A program made the translations under genes and the position numbers. From an uncultured Campylobacter sp. (GTDB lineage Bacteria; Campylobacterota; Campylobacteria; Campylobacterales; Campylobacteraceae): a stretch of 23,229 nucleotides of DNA. The notes under the pieces are model-generated. The model saw nothing but the letters and a program-made list of their open reading frames with translations, made no database searches and had not been told where the DNA came from. The stretch is taken from the NCBI RefSeq assembly GCF_905372745.1, contig NZ_CAJPQR010000037.1:1-23229 (forward strand). Reading direction: 5' to 3'. Within the stretch, counting starts at the first letter, position 1. Each line of letters begins with the position of its first letter. Positions 16,106 to 23,181 of this stretch are shown here, piece by piece.

Positions 16106-16143
16106 GCTTATTTTTAACGGGCTTACGGTTTGGTCAAATTTAC

Positions 16144-16839
16144 TTATACATACTCTTTTTCGCGCTTTAGGTCGGTGATTAGCAGAGGATTGTCCTTACG
16201 CATCATATCTATGAGCCGCTCTACGCGCTGCGTAGTCGGATCCTCGCGTAGCCAGTCCAGCTCGCGCTGCGTGATACCCACCATTTGGAGAAACTCTACT
16301 CTGCCGTTTGGCGTGTCTATGCCGCCAAGCACCGGATCGGGCGCGAAGGCTACGCCTACTAGCTTGGTATCCGTATCAAGACGTATCGGCGAATTTGCCG
16401 GCATGAAATGATATGCCTCGAACCATTTTTTGCTTGTGTGGACGTATTTTGCGAGATTTTGCATGACGGATATGACCCAAAATGGCTCGTTTGGAGCTAC
16501 GCCGCCGTCGCCGAGATCCGAACTCGGATCGTCCGAAAACGGTGCGACGCGCATGCTAAACTCAAATCCCCATCCGCTAAATTCTTCCTGCGCGCTTTGC
16601 GGATCGTAGTAAAGCTCGCTCATGCCAAAGCTCACGATATGGCGATGAAACGCGCTATCCTCGCAGTCAAATATACTAACGCCCGCCAAATAATCATCGC
16701 CGCCCAGACTCGCATGTAGCTGCGACGGATAGTGGCGCTCGTTTGCGGGGTCGTAGATTTTTTCCAGCGCGCCCTCTATCGCGTCCCAGCCGGGCGCGTC
16801 GTCCTCTTCAAACATAGCTTCATACTCTTGCGTCGTCAT
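16144..16839 (-). CDS. Suppressor-of-fused (SUFU) domain protein, probable immunity protein
   Basis: Cytosolic protein of 231 aa made of one SUFU domain. Family marks: APGWDAIEGALEKIY near the start (15-29), LGGDDYLAGVSIF, HIVSFGMSELYYD (67-79), FSGWGFEFSMRV (87-98), VMQNLAKYV (125-133), and GIDTPNGRVEFLQMVGIT (173-190), all well conserved in bacterial members. Bacterial SUFU proteins are known as immunity proteins in polymorphic toxin loci. I chose ATG 16839 because AAAGGAAATAAAA lies just before it; an in-frame ATG at 16866 has no ribosome site. A TATAAT sits at 16878-16883 and a 13-base poly-C (sense strand) occupies the -35 position, so expression may switch by slippage. No toxin gene is adjacent. 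Confidence 0.92.
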   Translation of the reverse strand: MTTQEYEAMFEEDDAPGWDAIEGALEKIYDPANERHYPSQLHASLGGDDYLAGVSIFDCEDSAFHRHIVSFGMSELYYDPQSAQEEFSGWGFEFSMRVAPFSDDPSSDLGDGGVAPNEPFWVISVMQNLAKYVHTSKKWFEAYHFMPANSPIRLDTDTKLVGVAFAPDPVLGGIDTPNGRVEFLQMVGITQRELDWLREDPTTQRVERLIDMMRKDNPLLITDLKREKEYV

Positions 16840-16877
16840 TTTTATTTCCTTTTTAGTAAATTGCATTAAGCGCGGAC

Positions 16878-16914
16878 ATTATATATGAATTTCGTAAATT
16901 CGGGGGGGGGGGGG
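16878..16914 (-). promoter_or_regulatory. SUFU gene promoter with poly-C tract at -35
   Basis: TATAAT on the minus strand at 16878-16883, 39 nt from the SUFU ATG. Eighteen nt further upstream begins a run of 13 C (G on the plus strand, 16902-16914), covering the place where a -35 box would bind. Long G/C tracts are the classic slippage sites in Campylobacter. The stop at 16879-16881 shows the tract is not part of the reading frame, so any switching would be transcriptional. Confidence 0.6.
16902..16914. repeat. Homopolymer G13/C13 tract
   Basis: Thirteen consecutive G on the plus strand, the only long G/C run in the window. The exact count may be uncertain because such tracts vary within a culture and are hard to sequence. 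Confidence 0.9.
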
Positions 16915-16925
16915 TAAATAAATGT

Positions 16926-16977
16926 AAAAAAAACAGGCTACAAATGCAAGCGAATAAAATATAAAATTTACGCCTGC
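16926..16977 (-). terminator. Rho-independent terminator of ftsY
   Basis: On the minus strand CAGGC (from 16976) pairs with GCCTG (16938-16934), extended by A/T pairs with a bulge, then eight T at 16933-16926. A competing small hairpin ACGCCT/AGGCGT (16970-16988) overlaps the ftsY stop. It separates the tlpA-ftsY unit from the SUFU promoter. Confidence 0.6.
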
Positions 16978-16980
16978 GAT

Positions 16981-17850
16981 CTAGGCGTAAATTTCATCCA
17001 CGATAGTATCTACGAAATCATGAGGGTCAAATTTGACTAGATCGCTCATCGTCTCGCCGGTGCCGATGTAGAGTATCGGCAGCTCCAGCTCGCGCGCGAC
17101 GCCAAAAAGCGCTCCACCCTTTGGCGTGCCGTCAAGCTTGGTAATGATGACGCCGTCAAGCTTCACGATGTCGTTAAAGGCCTTTGCTTGCGCTAGGCCG
17201 GCGTTGCCCTGAGTGCCGTCGAGAATGAGGATCTTGCGGTGCGGCGCGCCTGCGTAGGCTTTGTCTGCGATGCGCACGATCTTGCTTAGTTCGTTAGCTA
17301 AATTTGTTTGATTTTGCAGGCGACCGGCGGTGTCGAGGATGACGTTGTCTAGGTTTTTAGCCACGGCCGAGCTTATCGCGTCAAAGGCGACCGCAGACGG
17401 ATCGTGACCCTGCTGCGTAGCGACGATAGGCACGCCAGTTCTCTGCGCCCACTGACGTAGCTGCTCGATGGCTCCTGCTCTAAACGTATCGCAAGCGCCC
17501 AAAATAACGCTTTTGCCTTCATTTTTATATAAATTCGCAAGCTTTGCGATCGTGGTCGTTTTACCTGCGCCGTTTACGCCCAAGATGAGTTCCACGAAAG
17601 GCTTTGCGCTTTTTACTTCACGCTCGTTTTCGTATATGAAGTAGGTATTTAAAAGCCGCTTTAGGTCGTCTTTTTTGACCTCGTTTTGCGGCGGCAGGTA
17701 GTAGAGGACTTCTTCAACTATCTCGTAGGCGATGTCGGCTTCTAGCAAGATCTCTTCTAAAATTTCCTTTGAGATTTTTTTATCGGCGGGCTTTGACGAG
17801 CGTATCGCCGTTAGAGTCTTATCAAGCCCTTTTTTTAAAAAACCAAACAT
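16981..17850 (-). CDS. ftsY: Signal recognition particle receptor FtsY
   Basis: SRP receptor GTPase of 289 aa that docks ribosome-SRP complexes at the inner membrane for insertion of membrane proteins. Visible: short N-terminal helix region without the acidic A domain, N domain with LLEADIAYEIVEEV, G domain with P-loop GVNGAGKTTT (91-100), DTFRAGAIEQL (121-131), DTAGR (173-177), TKLDG (237-241) and GTGE (263-266). Compact, as in other epsilonproteobacteria. Its ATG shares one base with the stop of the thioredoxin-like gene upstream (TGATG), so the two are translationally coupled. Confidence 0.97.
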   Translation of the reverse strand: MFGFLKKGLDKTLTAIRSSKPADKKISKEILEEILLEADIAYEIVEEVLYYLPPQNEVKKDDLKRLLNTYFIYENEREVKSAKPFVELILGVNGAGKTTTIAKLANLYKNEGKSVILGACDTFRAGAIEQLRQWAQRTGVPIVATQQGHDPSAVAFDAISSAVAKNLDNVILDTAGRLQNQTNLANELSKIVRIADKAYAGAPHRKILILDGTQGNAGLAQAKAFNDIVKLDGVIITKLDGTPKGGALFGVARELELPILYIGTGETMSDLVKFDPHDFVDTIVDEIYA

Positions 17851-18422
17851 CAGTCGATCACCTTGTTTATATCGCTTTCTAGCATCTCTTCGGGCACGAG
17901 ACCGACGTAGTGCGTAGCGTATTCGCCGTTTGGTTTATAAAGCACTATGTAGGGGATGCCTACCACGCCGCCAAGGGCTTTGGCAAATCGAGAATTACCC
18001 TCGCCGTAAGCGACGTCGAAATTTATCTTATATTTTTTCATAAACGCGTCTATTTCGTCTTTTGATTTATCTTCCATTAGTACGCTTACGATTTTTAGCT
18101 TACCTTTAAATTTATCGTTTAGATTGTTTAGGTGCGGGATTTCGGCCTTACAAGGCGGACACCAGGTGGCGAAAAAATTAAACAAAATCGCCTCGTCGTT
18201 GCCCTCGACTTTAAAGCCTTTGTCGAATTTTTGCAGCGTCATCTTGCTCTCGTCCATTAGCGTTAGATCAAAAGGCGCTTCTAGGCTTGCGCTTTGGCTC
18301 GGAACGGAAACGCTCTGGCTTGCGTCGCTTGTATTAGTCTGGCTTGCTTCGCTTTTGTTTTCATCTCCGCAGCCGCCTAAAAATAGAGCTAAAAATGGTA
18401 TAATCAGAAGAGTTTTTTTCAT
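17850..18422 (-). CDS. TlpA-like thiol-disulfide oxidoreductase lipoprotein
   Basis: Membrane-anchored periplasmic thioredoxin-fold protein of 190 aa. Visible: lipoprotein signal with lipobox LGGC and Cys18, a Ser/Gln-rich linker (22-48), then a TlpA/ResA-like domain with FFATWCPPCKAEIPHL (active CPPC at 88-91) and a cis-Pro loop GIPYIVLYKPNGE (155-167). Such proteins reduce or keep reduced periplasmic disulfides, for example for cytochrome c assembly; the partner here is unknown. Ribosome site AGGAAAAAT before ATG, TATAAT at 18451-18456 on this strand. It leads into ftsY, and is divergent from the cyclo-ligase gene. Confidence 0.92.
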   Translation of the reverse strand: MKKTLLIIPFLALFLGGCGDENKSEASQTNTSDASQSVSVPSQSASLEAPFDLTLMDESKMTLQKFDKGFKVEGNDEAILFNFFATWCPPCKAEIPHLNNLNDKFKGKLKIVSVLMEDKSKDEIDAFMKKYKINFDVAYGEGNSRFAKALGGVVGIPYIVLYKPNGEYATHYVGLVPEEMLESDINKVID

Positions 18423-18450
18423 ATTTTTCCTATTTTGAAATTTGGAAGAA

Positions 18451-18456
18451 ATTATA
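18451..18456 (-). promoter_or_regulatory. -10 box for the tlpA-like/ftsY unit
   Basis: Perfect TATAAT on the minus strand, 28 nt before the ATG at 18422. The 63-nt gap must also hold the plus-strand promoter for the cyclo-ligase operon; the overlapping TATACA or TAAAAT on the plus strand are candidates. Confidence 0.45.
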
Positions 18457-18485
18457 CATAAAATTTATGAAACGAGCGTTAAATT

Positions 18486-19106
18486 TTGACAAAAGAAGAT
18501 TTTAGGCGAGACGCCAAACGGATTTTAAAAAAAGAGGTTCAAATTTCTGCGCGAGCGAAACACTATAAGATGTTTAAGCCGCTTTTAAATTTGCTAACCG
18601 AGCTTAAAGCCAAACGGATTTTGATTTTTAACCCCCTTTCTTATGAGCCGAATTTTTATATTTTGAAGCGCGAGCTAGCCAAAAAGTATGAAATTTTCGC
18701 TCCGTTTATGCTTGGTATTAGTTTAGAAATGGTAAAATCCAGGCTACCGCTTATATCTCGGACGAAATTCGGCGTAAAAGAGCCACTAAGCACCAAGGTA
18801 TTTAAAAAGCGTATAGACGTAGCCGTAGTTCCGGCTCTCGGGGTGGACGGAAATATGGCGCGAATAGGACACGGTAAGGGTTTTTATGATAGATTTTTTG
18901 CAAATTTGCCCTACCGACCTACCTTGATATTCGTTGAAATTTTAGACAATTTTACAAATGAAATCATATCCGAAGATCACGACGCTACTTGTGATTTTTA
19001 CCTAACCCCGAGCAAAATTTACGTAAAAAGAGGAATCTATGATAGAAATTTTAATCGGCTTAGGAACAGGTGCGGCGGGCGCTGGCGTAGGCTATCTCAT
19101 CGCTAA
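18486..19106 (+). CDS. 5-formyltetrahydrofolate cyclo-ligase family protein
   Basis: Cytosolic enzyme of 206 aa converting 5-formyl-THF and ATP to 5,10-methenyl-THF. Visible: N-terminal RRDAKRILKKE basic region (family: K-x-x-L-R-x-x), IDVAVVPALGVDGNMARIGHGKGFYDRFF, the conserved P-x-[LV]-A-F-D-x-x-G-x-R-[LI]-G-x-G-x-G-[YF]-Y-D motif with some change, and HDATCDFYLTP near the end. Start is TTG with only a weak ribosome site. The last 68 nt overlap the start of rny in another frame, giving an Arg-rich tail (RLRNRCGGRWRRLSHR) that is unlikely to be part of the fold. First gene of the rny operon. Confidence 0.88.
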   Translation: MTKEDFRRDAKRILKKEVQISARAKHYKMFKPLLNLLTELKAKRILIFNPLSYEPNFYILKRELAKKYEIFAPFMLGISLEMVKSRLPLISRTKFGVKEPLSTKVFKKRIDVAVVPALGVDGNMARIGHGKGFYDRFFANLPYRPTLIFVEILDNFTNEIISEDHDATCDFYLTPSKIYVKRGIYDRNFNRLRNRCGGRWRRLSHR

Positions 19107-20592
19107 AAAAATCAACGACGCAAACTATAATATATTTTTAGAGCAGGCAAAAGCAAAGGCTAAAGCGATAGAATTTGAGGCAGAGCGTACTCTAAAAGAC
19201 GCTAAAATCCAAGTCCAAGAGGCCGAATTTGAAGCTAAGAAAAAATACGACGACAAAACCGTAAAACTACAAAAAGAGTACACGCAAAAATTTGAAGAAA
19301 TCGGTAAAAAAGAGCAAATTTTACTAAACGAGCAAGAAATTTTAAACGAAAGCAGAGCCGAACTGGAAAAATCTCGAAACGAAGCAAAGAGCATGTACGA
19401 GGAAGGACTTGGGCTAAAAGCAAGCTATCAAGCCAAACTGCAAGAGGCGCTAAAAGTACTCGAACACGCCGCAGGCCTAACGCAAGAAGAGGCGCGCGAG
19501 GAGGTGCTAAAAAAAGTAGAGGAAAAAAGCCGCGCCGAGATCGCTCACATCGTGCGAAAACACGAAGAAGAGGCTAAGCGCGAGGCCAAAAAGCGCGTGA
19601 ACTACATCCTGGCGCAGGCTACGTCGAGGTTTGCGGGAGAATTTGCCGCCGAGCGCCTGATAAACGTCGTAGATATCAAAAACGATGAGTTAAAAGGCCG
19701 CATAATCGGCAAAGAGGGACGCAATATTAAGACCCTGGAAATGGTGCTTGGCGTAGATATCATCATCGACGATATGCCTCACGCTATCACGTTAAGCAGC
19801 TTTAATCTCTACCGAAGAGCGATTGCTACGCGCGTGATAGAGCTTTTGGTGCAAGACGGCCGCATACAGCCTGCAAGGATAGAGGATCTGCATAAAAAAG
19901 TATGCGAAGAATTTGAAGCCTCGATCCTGGAGGAAGGCGAAAATATCGTCATCGACCTGGGCCTTAGCAAAATCCATCCCGAGATAATGAAACTAATCGG
20001 CAAGCTAAAATTTAGAGCTAGCTACGGACAAAACGCCCTCGCGCATAGCCTCGAGGTAGCCCATCTAGCCGGCATCATCGCGGCTGAAACGGGCGGAGAC
20101 GAAAAGCTAGCTAAAAGAGCGGGCTTGCTACACGATATCGGCAAGGCCTTGACGCATGAATTTGAGGGTAGCCACGTCGACCTAGGCGCTGAAATTTGCA
20201 AACGCTACAAAGAACATCCTGTCGTCATAAACGCCATCTACGCCCACCACGGACACGAGGAGGCAACTAGCGTAGAAAGCGCCGCCGTTTGCGCTGCGGA
20301 CGCTCTGAGCGCGGCTCGCCCCGGAGCGCGTAGAGAGGTACTTGAGAGCTTTCTAAAACGCGTCGAAGAGATAGAAAACATCGCAAAAAGCAAAGAGGGT
20401 ATCAAACAAGCATACGCGATAAACGCCGGTCGAGAGATCCGCGTCATCGCAAACGCCAAGCTCATAAACGACGACGAAGCGGTGCTTGTTGCTAAAGAGA
20501 TCGCCGCCGAGATAGAGAGTAAAGTGCAGTATCCGGGCGAGATCAAAGTAAACGTGATCCGCGAAACTAGAGCCGTAGAAATGGCGAAATAG
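19039..20592 (+). CDS. rny: Ribonuclease Y
   Basis: Membrane-anchored endoribonuclease of 517 aa that starts mRNA decay. Domains in order: N-terminal membrane helix (about 2-21), long charged coiled coil (30-190), KH RNA-binding domain with GRIIGKEGRNIKTLE (220-234), HD phosphohydrolase domain with His336 (ALAHSLEVAHL) and HD at 365-366 in LLHDIGK, then YAHHGHEE and ADALSAARPGARRE, and the conserved C-terminal YPGEIKVNVIRETRAVE. Full length. ATG has AGAGGA 7 nt before it inside the cyclo-ligase gene. Shares the operon with SYLF, DedA and DUF945 genes. Confidence 0.97.
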   Translation: MIEILIGLGTGAAGAGVGYLIAKKINDANYNIFLEQAKAKAKAIEFEAERTLKDAKIQVQEAEFEAKKKYDDKTVKLQKEYTQKFEEIGKKEQILLNEQEILNESRAELEKSRNEAKSMYEEGLGLKASYQAKLQEALKVLEHAAGLTQEEAREEVLKKVEEKSRAEIAHIVRKHEEEAKREAKKRVNYILAQATSRFAGEFAAERLINVVDIKNDELKGRIIGKEGRNIKTLEMVLGVDIIIDDMPHAITLSSFNLYRRAIATRVIELLVQDGRIQPARIEDLHKKVCEEFEASILEEGENIVIDLGLSKIHPEIMKLIGKLKFRASYGQNALAHSLEVAHLAGIIAAETGGDEKLAKRAGLLHDIGKALTHEFEGSHVDLGAEICKRYKEHPVVINAIYAHHGHEEATSVESAAVCAADALSAARPGARREVLESFLKRVEEIENIAKSKEGIKQAYAINAGREIRVIANAKLINDDEAVLVAKEIAAEIESKVQYPGEIKVNVIRETRAVEMAK

Positions 20593-20610
20593 GTCAAATT
20601 TAGGTAAAAG

Positions 20611-21201
20611 ATGAAAAAAATTTTACTAGCGATTTTTTGCGTTTTAGCGCTCGGAGCAAACGACGAGCTCGTGCTAAACGCGTCAAATTCTTTTACAAAG
20701 ACGATGCGCAAAAACCCTGATGCGCCGGTTAAGGCTCTGCTTCAAAACGCAAAAGCGGTCGTTATCTTTCCGAGCATTACTAAAGTCGGCTTCGTGCTGG
20801 GCGGTATGCACGGTAAGGGCGTGATGCTCGTGGGAAACCCGTACGCACCCAGCGAAATGATGGTCGTGGACATTAGCGGCGGCAGTATCGGATTGCAGCT
20901 AGGTTACGAAAATAGCGCGCTTGTGCTTTTTATCCTAAAAGATAGCCTCGTAGCCGATATAAAAGACGCCAAGATCACGATAAACGCCGACGCATCGTTT
21001 GCGTTTGCCGATACGGGTAAATTTTACGGGAAAGTGAGCGATTTTAGTTTTACGAGCGACATTTACGCTTACACCGACAACGACGGGTTTTTCGCGGGAG
21101 CGAGCTTTGGCGGAGCGGTGCTTGCTAAAACAGGAGATACGCCGCCAAAGACCGATAGCTACGGATACAACGCGCTAATGGGCGCTATATCGAAATATTA
21201 A
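20611..21201 (+). CDS. SYLF (Ysc84)-domain lipid-binding protein, exported
   Basis: Protein of 196 aa with a Sec signal peptide (MKKILLAIFCVLALGAN, cleavage near 16) and one SYLF domain. Visible: AKAVVIFPSITKVGFVLGG (family: A-x-[AG]-[VI]-[VLA]-[VI]-F-P-x-[VI]-x-[KR]-x-[GA]-F), GKGVMLV, SGGSIGLQLG and GFFAGASFGGAVL, the hallmark of the family. Bacterial members are periplasmic or outer-membrane associated with unclear function; eukaryotic ones bind phosphoinositides. Ribosome site AGGTAAAAG; 18 nt after rny. Confidence 0.93.
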   Translation: MKKILLAIFCVLALGANDELVLNASNSFTKTMRKNPDAPVKALLQNAKAVVIFPSITKVGFVLGGMHGKGVMLVGNPYAPSEMMVVDISGGSIGLQLGYENSALVLFILKDSLVADIKDAKITINADASFAFADTGKFYGKVSDFSFTSDIYAYTDNDGFFAGASFGGAVLAKTGDTPPKTDSYGYNALMGAISKY

Positions 21202-21210
21202 GGGTCAAAT

Positions 21211-21783
21211 TTGCAAGAGATGCTAACCTCGCTATCGACCTACGGGTACGTGATAGTGTTTTTATATTCGCTCGGGGGCGGCATGGTCGCTATCATCGCA
21301 GCAGGCGTGCTGGCTCATCTTGGTAAGATGGATATAACCGTGAGTATCGTGCTAGCAGCCGCCGCCAACGCTATCGGCGATACTTTGCTTTTTTACGTCA
21401 GCAGGTATAACCGCGCGGCCGTGATGCCGTATCTGGCTAGGCATAAACGCAAGCTTGCCTTTTCTCAAATTTTGTTTAAAAAACACGGAAATAAAATCAT
21501 ATTTTTTAAAAAATTTATCTACGGACTAAAGACTCTAGTACCTCTTGCTATCGGGCTTACGAAGTATTCGTTTGCTAAATTTAGCGTCATAAATGTTGTT
21601 AGCGCGGTAATTTGGGCGGTCTTGCTAGGGCTAGGTAGCTTTTATGCCGGAGAGGCGTTTGAGCGAGCGGGAAATTTTCTAGGAGAAAACGGCTGGTTGA
21701 TGCCTGTCGGAATGCTTTCTTTGCTAGCCGCCGTATGGATGTATCTAAAAAAAGCGACTACTAAAAAAAGGAGACAAGGATGA
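21211..21783 (+). CDS. DedA-family inner-membrane protein
   Basis: Polytopic protein of 190 aa related to DedA/SNARE-associated (VTT) proteins, which act in lipid transport and membrane homeostasis, including undecaprenyl phosphate recycling. Visible: ANAIGDTLLFYVSRYN (family: G-x-x-x-G-D-x-x-x-Y-x-x-G-[RY]-x-x-G) and FFKKFIYGLKTLVPLAIGLTKYS, which occupies the place of the usual F-x-R-F-[IVL]-P-x-x-R-x-x-x-P-x-x-A-G. The R/P changed to K/Y, so this is a divergent subgroup. Four to five hydrophobic segments. Start TTG has AAGGGT 5 nt upstream. Its stop overlaps the DUF945 start by 4 nt (ATGA). Confidence 0.85.
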   Translation: MQEMLTSLSTYGYVIVFLYSLGGGMVAIIAAGVLAHLGKMDITVSIVLAAAANAIGDTLLFYVSRYNRAAVMPYLARHKRKLAFSQILFKKHGNKIIFFKKFIYGLKTLVPLAIGLTKYSFAKFSVINVVSAVIWAVLLGLGSFYAGEAFERAGNFLGENGWLMPVGMLSLLAAVWMYLKKATTKKRRQG

Positions 21784-23093
21784 AAAAGCTACTGATTTCA
21801 TTGGTGATTTTGGCTGCCGTGGTTTTTGGCGGGCTGAAATTTAACGCAAATAAGGTGGAGGAGAAGTATAACGAGGCTTTAAGTCTAATCAAAACAAACG
21901 GAATAGACGTCAAAAATAGCGTATTTGAAAGCGGTTTGCTAAAATCTCACGCAAACTATGAAGTGATTTTTTCTAAAAAACACATAAACGAGCTTATGGC
22001 GCTTGGCGAAGAGTACGGTGCGCCTGAGGATATAGCGATAAAAATCGACATGAATATTTCACACGGTTTTGCCGGTTTGCTAGGTAAATTTGACGTTGCC
22101 GGGGACGCGGAGTTTTTAAGCGAGCCGTATAAAAATTTTATGATAGAGGCGTTTGACTCCGTAAAGCCTATTAAATTTCACTCTAGTGGCATCTCGGGCG
22201 GAGATAAAAAAATCGTATTCGAGCTAGCCGGTGTACAAAAAGGGTTGGACGGCAATAAGGTAAATTTAGCAAAATCGTTTTTGATTTTTGATATAAACGG
22301 CGAGAAAAAAATCGCGGGAGTCTCTTTTGCAAATGATTTTGTCGATTTTGCCGGTAAAGAAGGCATTGCCATGAGGATAAAAAATATCGGCTACGACGTG
22401 AAGTACGAAACGCCGATCGAGCCGAAAATGATCTCAAAAGCGCTTGTAAATAGCAATTATAAATTTGAAATAGGCGGCGTAGATGTTAGCTCGGGCACGG
22501 AGACGCTACAAATCGGAAAGATAACGAGCGACTCTAAACTAACCGTGCTTAGCGATACCCTGACGCAGGACGATACGAGCACGATAGAAAAGATAAAATA
22601 TGCAAAATATGAATTTAAGGACTTTTTGATTAAGTCAAAGTTTTCAAATTTAGATAAAGGCGCGATCGAGGATATTATGAATGCTAAAGGAGAGCCTGAA
22701 GCCCAGCTTGCGGCCATAATGCAGGCGATGGATAAATTTATAAAAAGAGCGCCGAAGATAACGTTTGAAAATCTAAATTTTAAAAATGCGGCCGGCAAGA
22801 GTTACGTCTCAAATTTTGAATTTTCTATCGACGCAGACGGCATAGATAGTCAAAATCTGCTTGATAATATCCCGGCTGCTATAAATTTTAGCGGTAAAAT
22901 CGAGCTTGATACGACGCCGGGAGAGTTTATATTCGGCGGCGGCGAGGAAAAAGAGGGAATAAATGCAATGCTCGTAAACGGCGGACTGTTTAAAGAAAAC
23001 GGCGGCAAATACGTAACTATTTTTAAATACAATAAAAGAACGCAAGATCTTATCTTTAACGAAAATTTATCTTTAAAATCTCTTTTTCAATAA
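21780..23093 (+). CDS. DUF945 (YdgA-like) protein
   Basis: Protein of 437 aa with an uncleaved or signal-type N-terminal helix (MKKLLISLVILAAVVFGGLKF) followed by a long periplasmic beta-rich region, as in the DUF945/YdgA family. Visible: NGIDVKNSVFESGLLKSHANYEV near the start (family: repeated G-x-x-S-x-A pattern) and repeated asymmetrical strands throughout. Family function unknown, with some links to membrane or motility. Start ATG has AAAGGAGA. Overlaps the DedA gene by 4 nt and ends the operon, followed by a strong terminator. Confidence 0.8.
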   Translation: MKKLLISLVILAAVVFGGLKFNANKVEEKYNEALSLIKTNGIDVKNSVFESGLLKSHANYEVIFSKKHINELMALGEEYGAPEDIAIKIDMNISHGFAGLLGKFDVAGDAEFLSEPYKNFMIEAFDSVKPIKFHSSGISGGDKKIVFELAGVQKGLDGNKVNLAKSFLIFDINGEKKIAGVSFANDFVDFAGKEGIAMRIKNIGYDVKYETPIEPKMISKALVNSNYKFEIGGVDVSSGTETLQIGKITSDSKLTVLSDTLTQDDTSTIEKIKYAKYEFKDFLIKSKFSNLDKGAIEDIMNAKGEPEAQLAAIMQAMDKFIKRAPKITFENLNFKNAAGKSYVSNFEFSIDADGIDSQNLLDNIPAAINFSGKIELDTTPGEFIFGGGEEKEGINAMLVNGGLFKENGGKYVTIFKYNKRTQDLIFNENLSLKSLFQ

Positions 23094-23100
23094 AATTTAG

Positions 23101-23140
23101 CATGCTTAGACAAATTTTTATGTTTGTTTAAGCATGTTTT
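23101..23140 (+). terminator. Strong rho-independent terminator after DUF945 gene
   Basis: A 14-bp stem, CATGCTTAGACAAA (23101-23114) with TTTGTTTAAGCATG (23123-23136), fully paired with one G-U, 8-nt loop, followed by TTTT. Starts 8 nt after the stop and closes the cyclo-ligase-rny operon. The stem is also good on the minus strand. Confidence 0.85.
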
Positions 23141-23157
23141 CTATATACTTCACTTTC

Positions 23158-23181
23158 CGCTTCACAGGAAGCGAGTTTTTT
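23158..23181 (+). terminator. Second hairpin with T6
   Basis: CGCTTC (23158-23163) and GAAGCG (23168-23173), 4-nt loop ACAG, then AG and TTTTTT (23176-23181). Typical terminator form, directly after the first one. Could be a back-up terminator, or the leader of a transcript starting near 23156 (TATACT at 23144-23149). Confidence 0.5.

Larger units (their letters stand above)
15542..16143. other. 602-bp gap between convergent genes, rich in inverted repeats
   Basis: Lies between the 3' ends of the 244-aa gene (plus) and the SUFU gene (minus). No gene is supported; a 78-codon plus frame overlapping the upstream gene end has no ribosome site. It holds several dyads: CGCCGC/GCGGCG at 15674-15694, a perfect 12-bp pair at 15974-16020, GCGGTT/AACCGC at 16032-16050 and a 14-bp palindrome at 16092-16105. 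Some may be terminators for the converging genes; the rest may be remains of former mobile DNA. Confidence 0.5.

Noticed and set aside
16840..16866. Longer start (ATG 16866) for the SUFU gene
   Set aside because: No ribosome site; the segment itself encodes the AAAGGAAATAAAA ribosome site of ATG 16839.
20238..20711. 157-codon minus-strand frame over the end of rny and start of the SYLF gene
   Set aside because: Antisense to two confident genes, Ser/Ala-rich shadow composition, no ribosome site.
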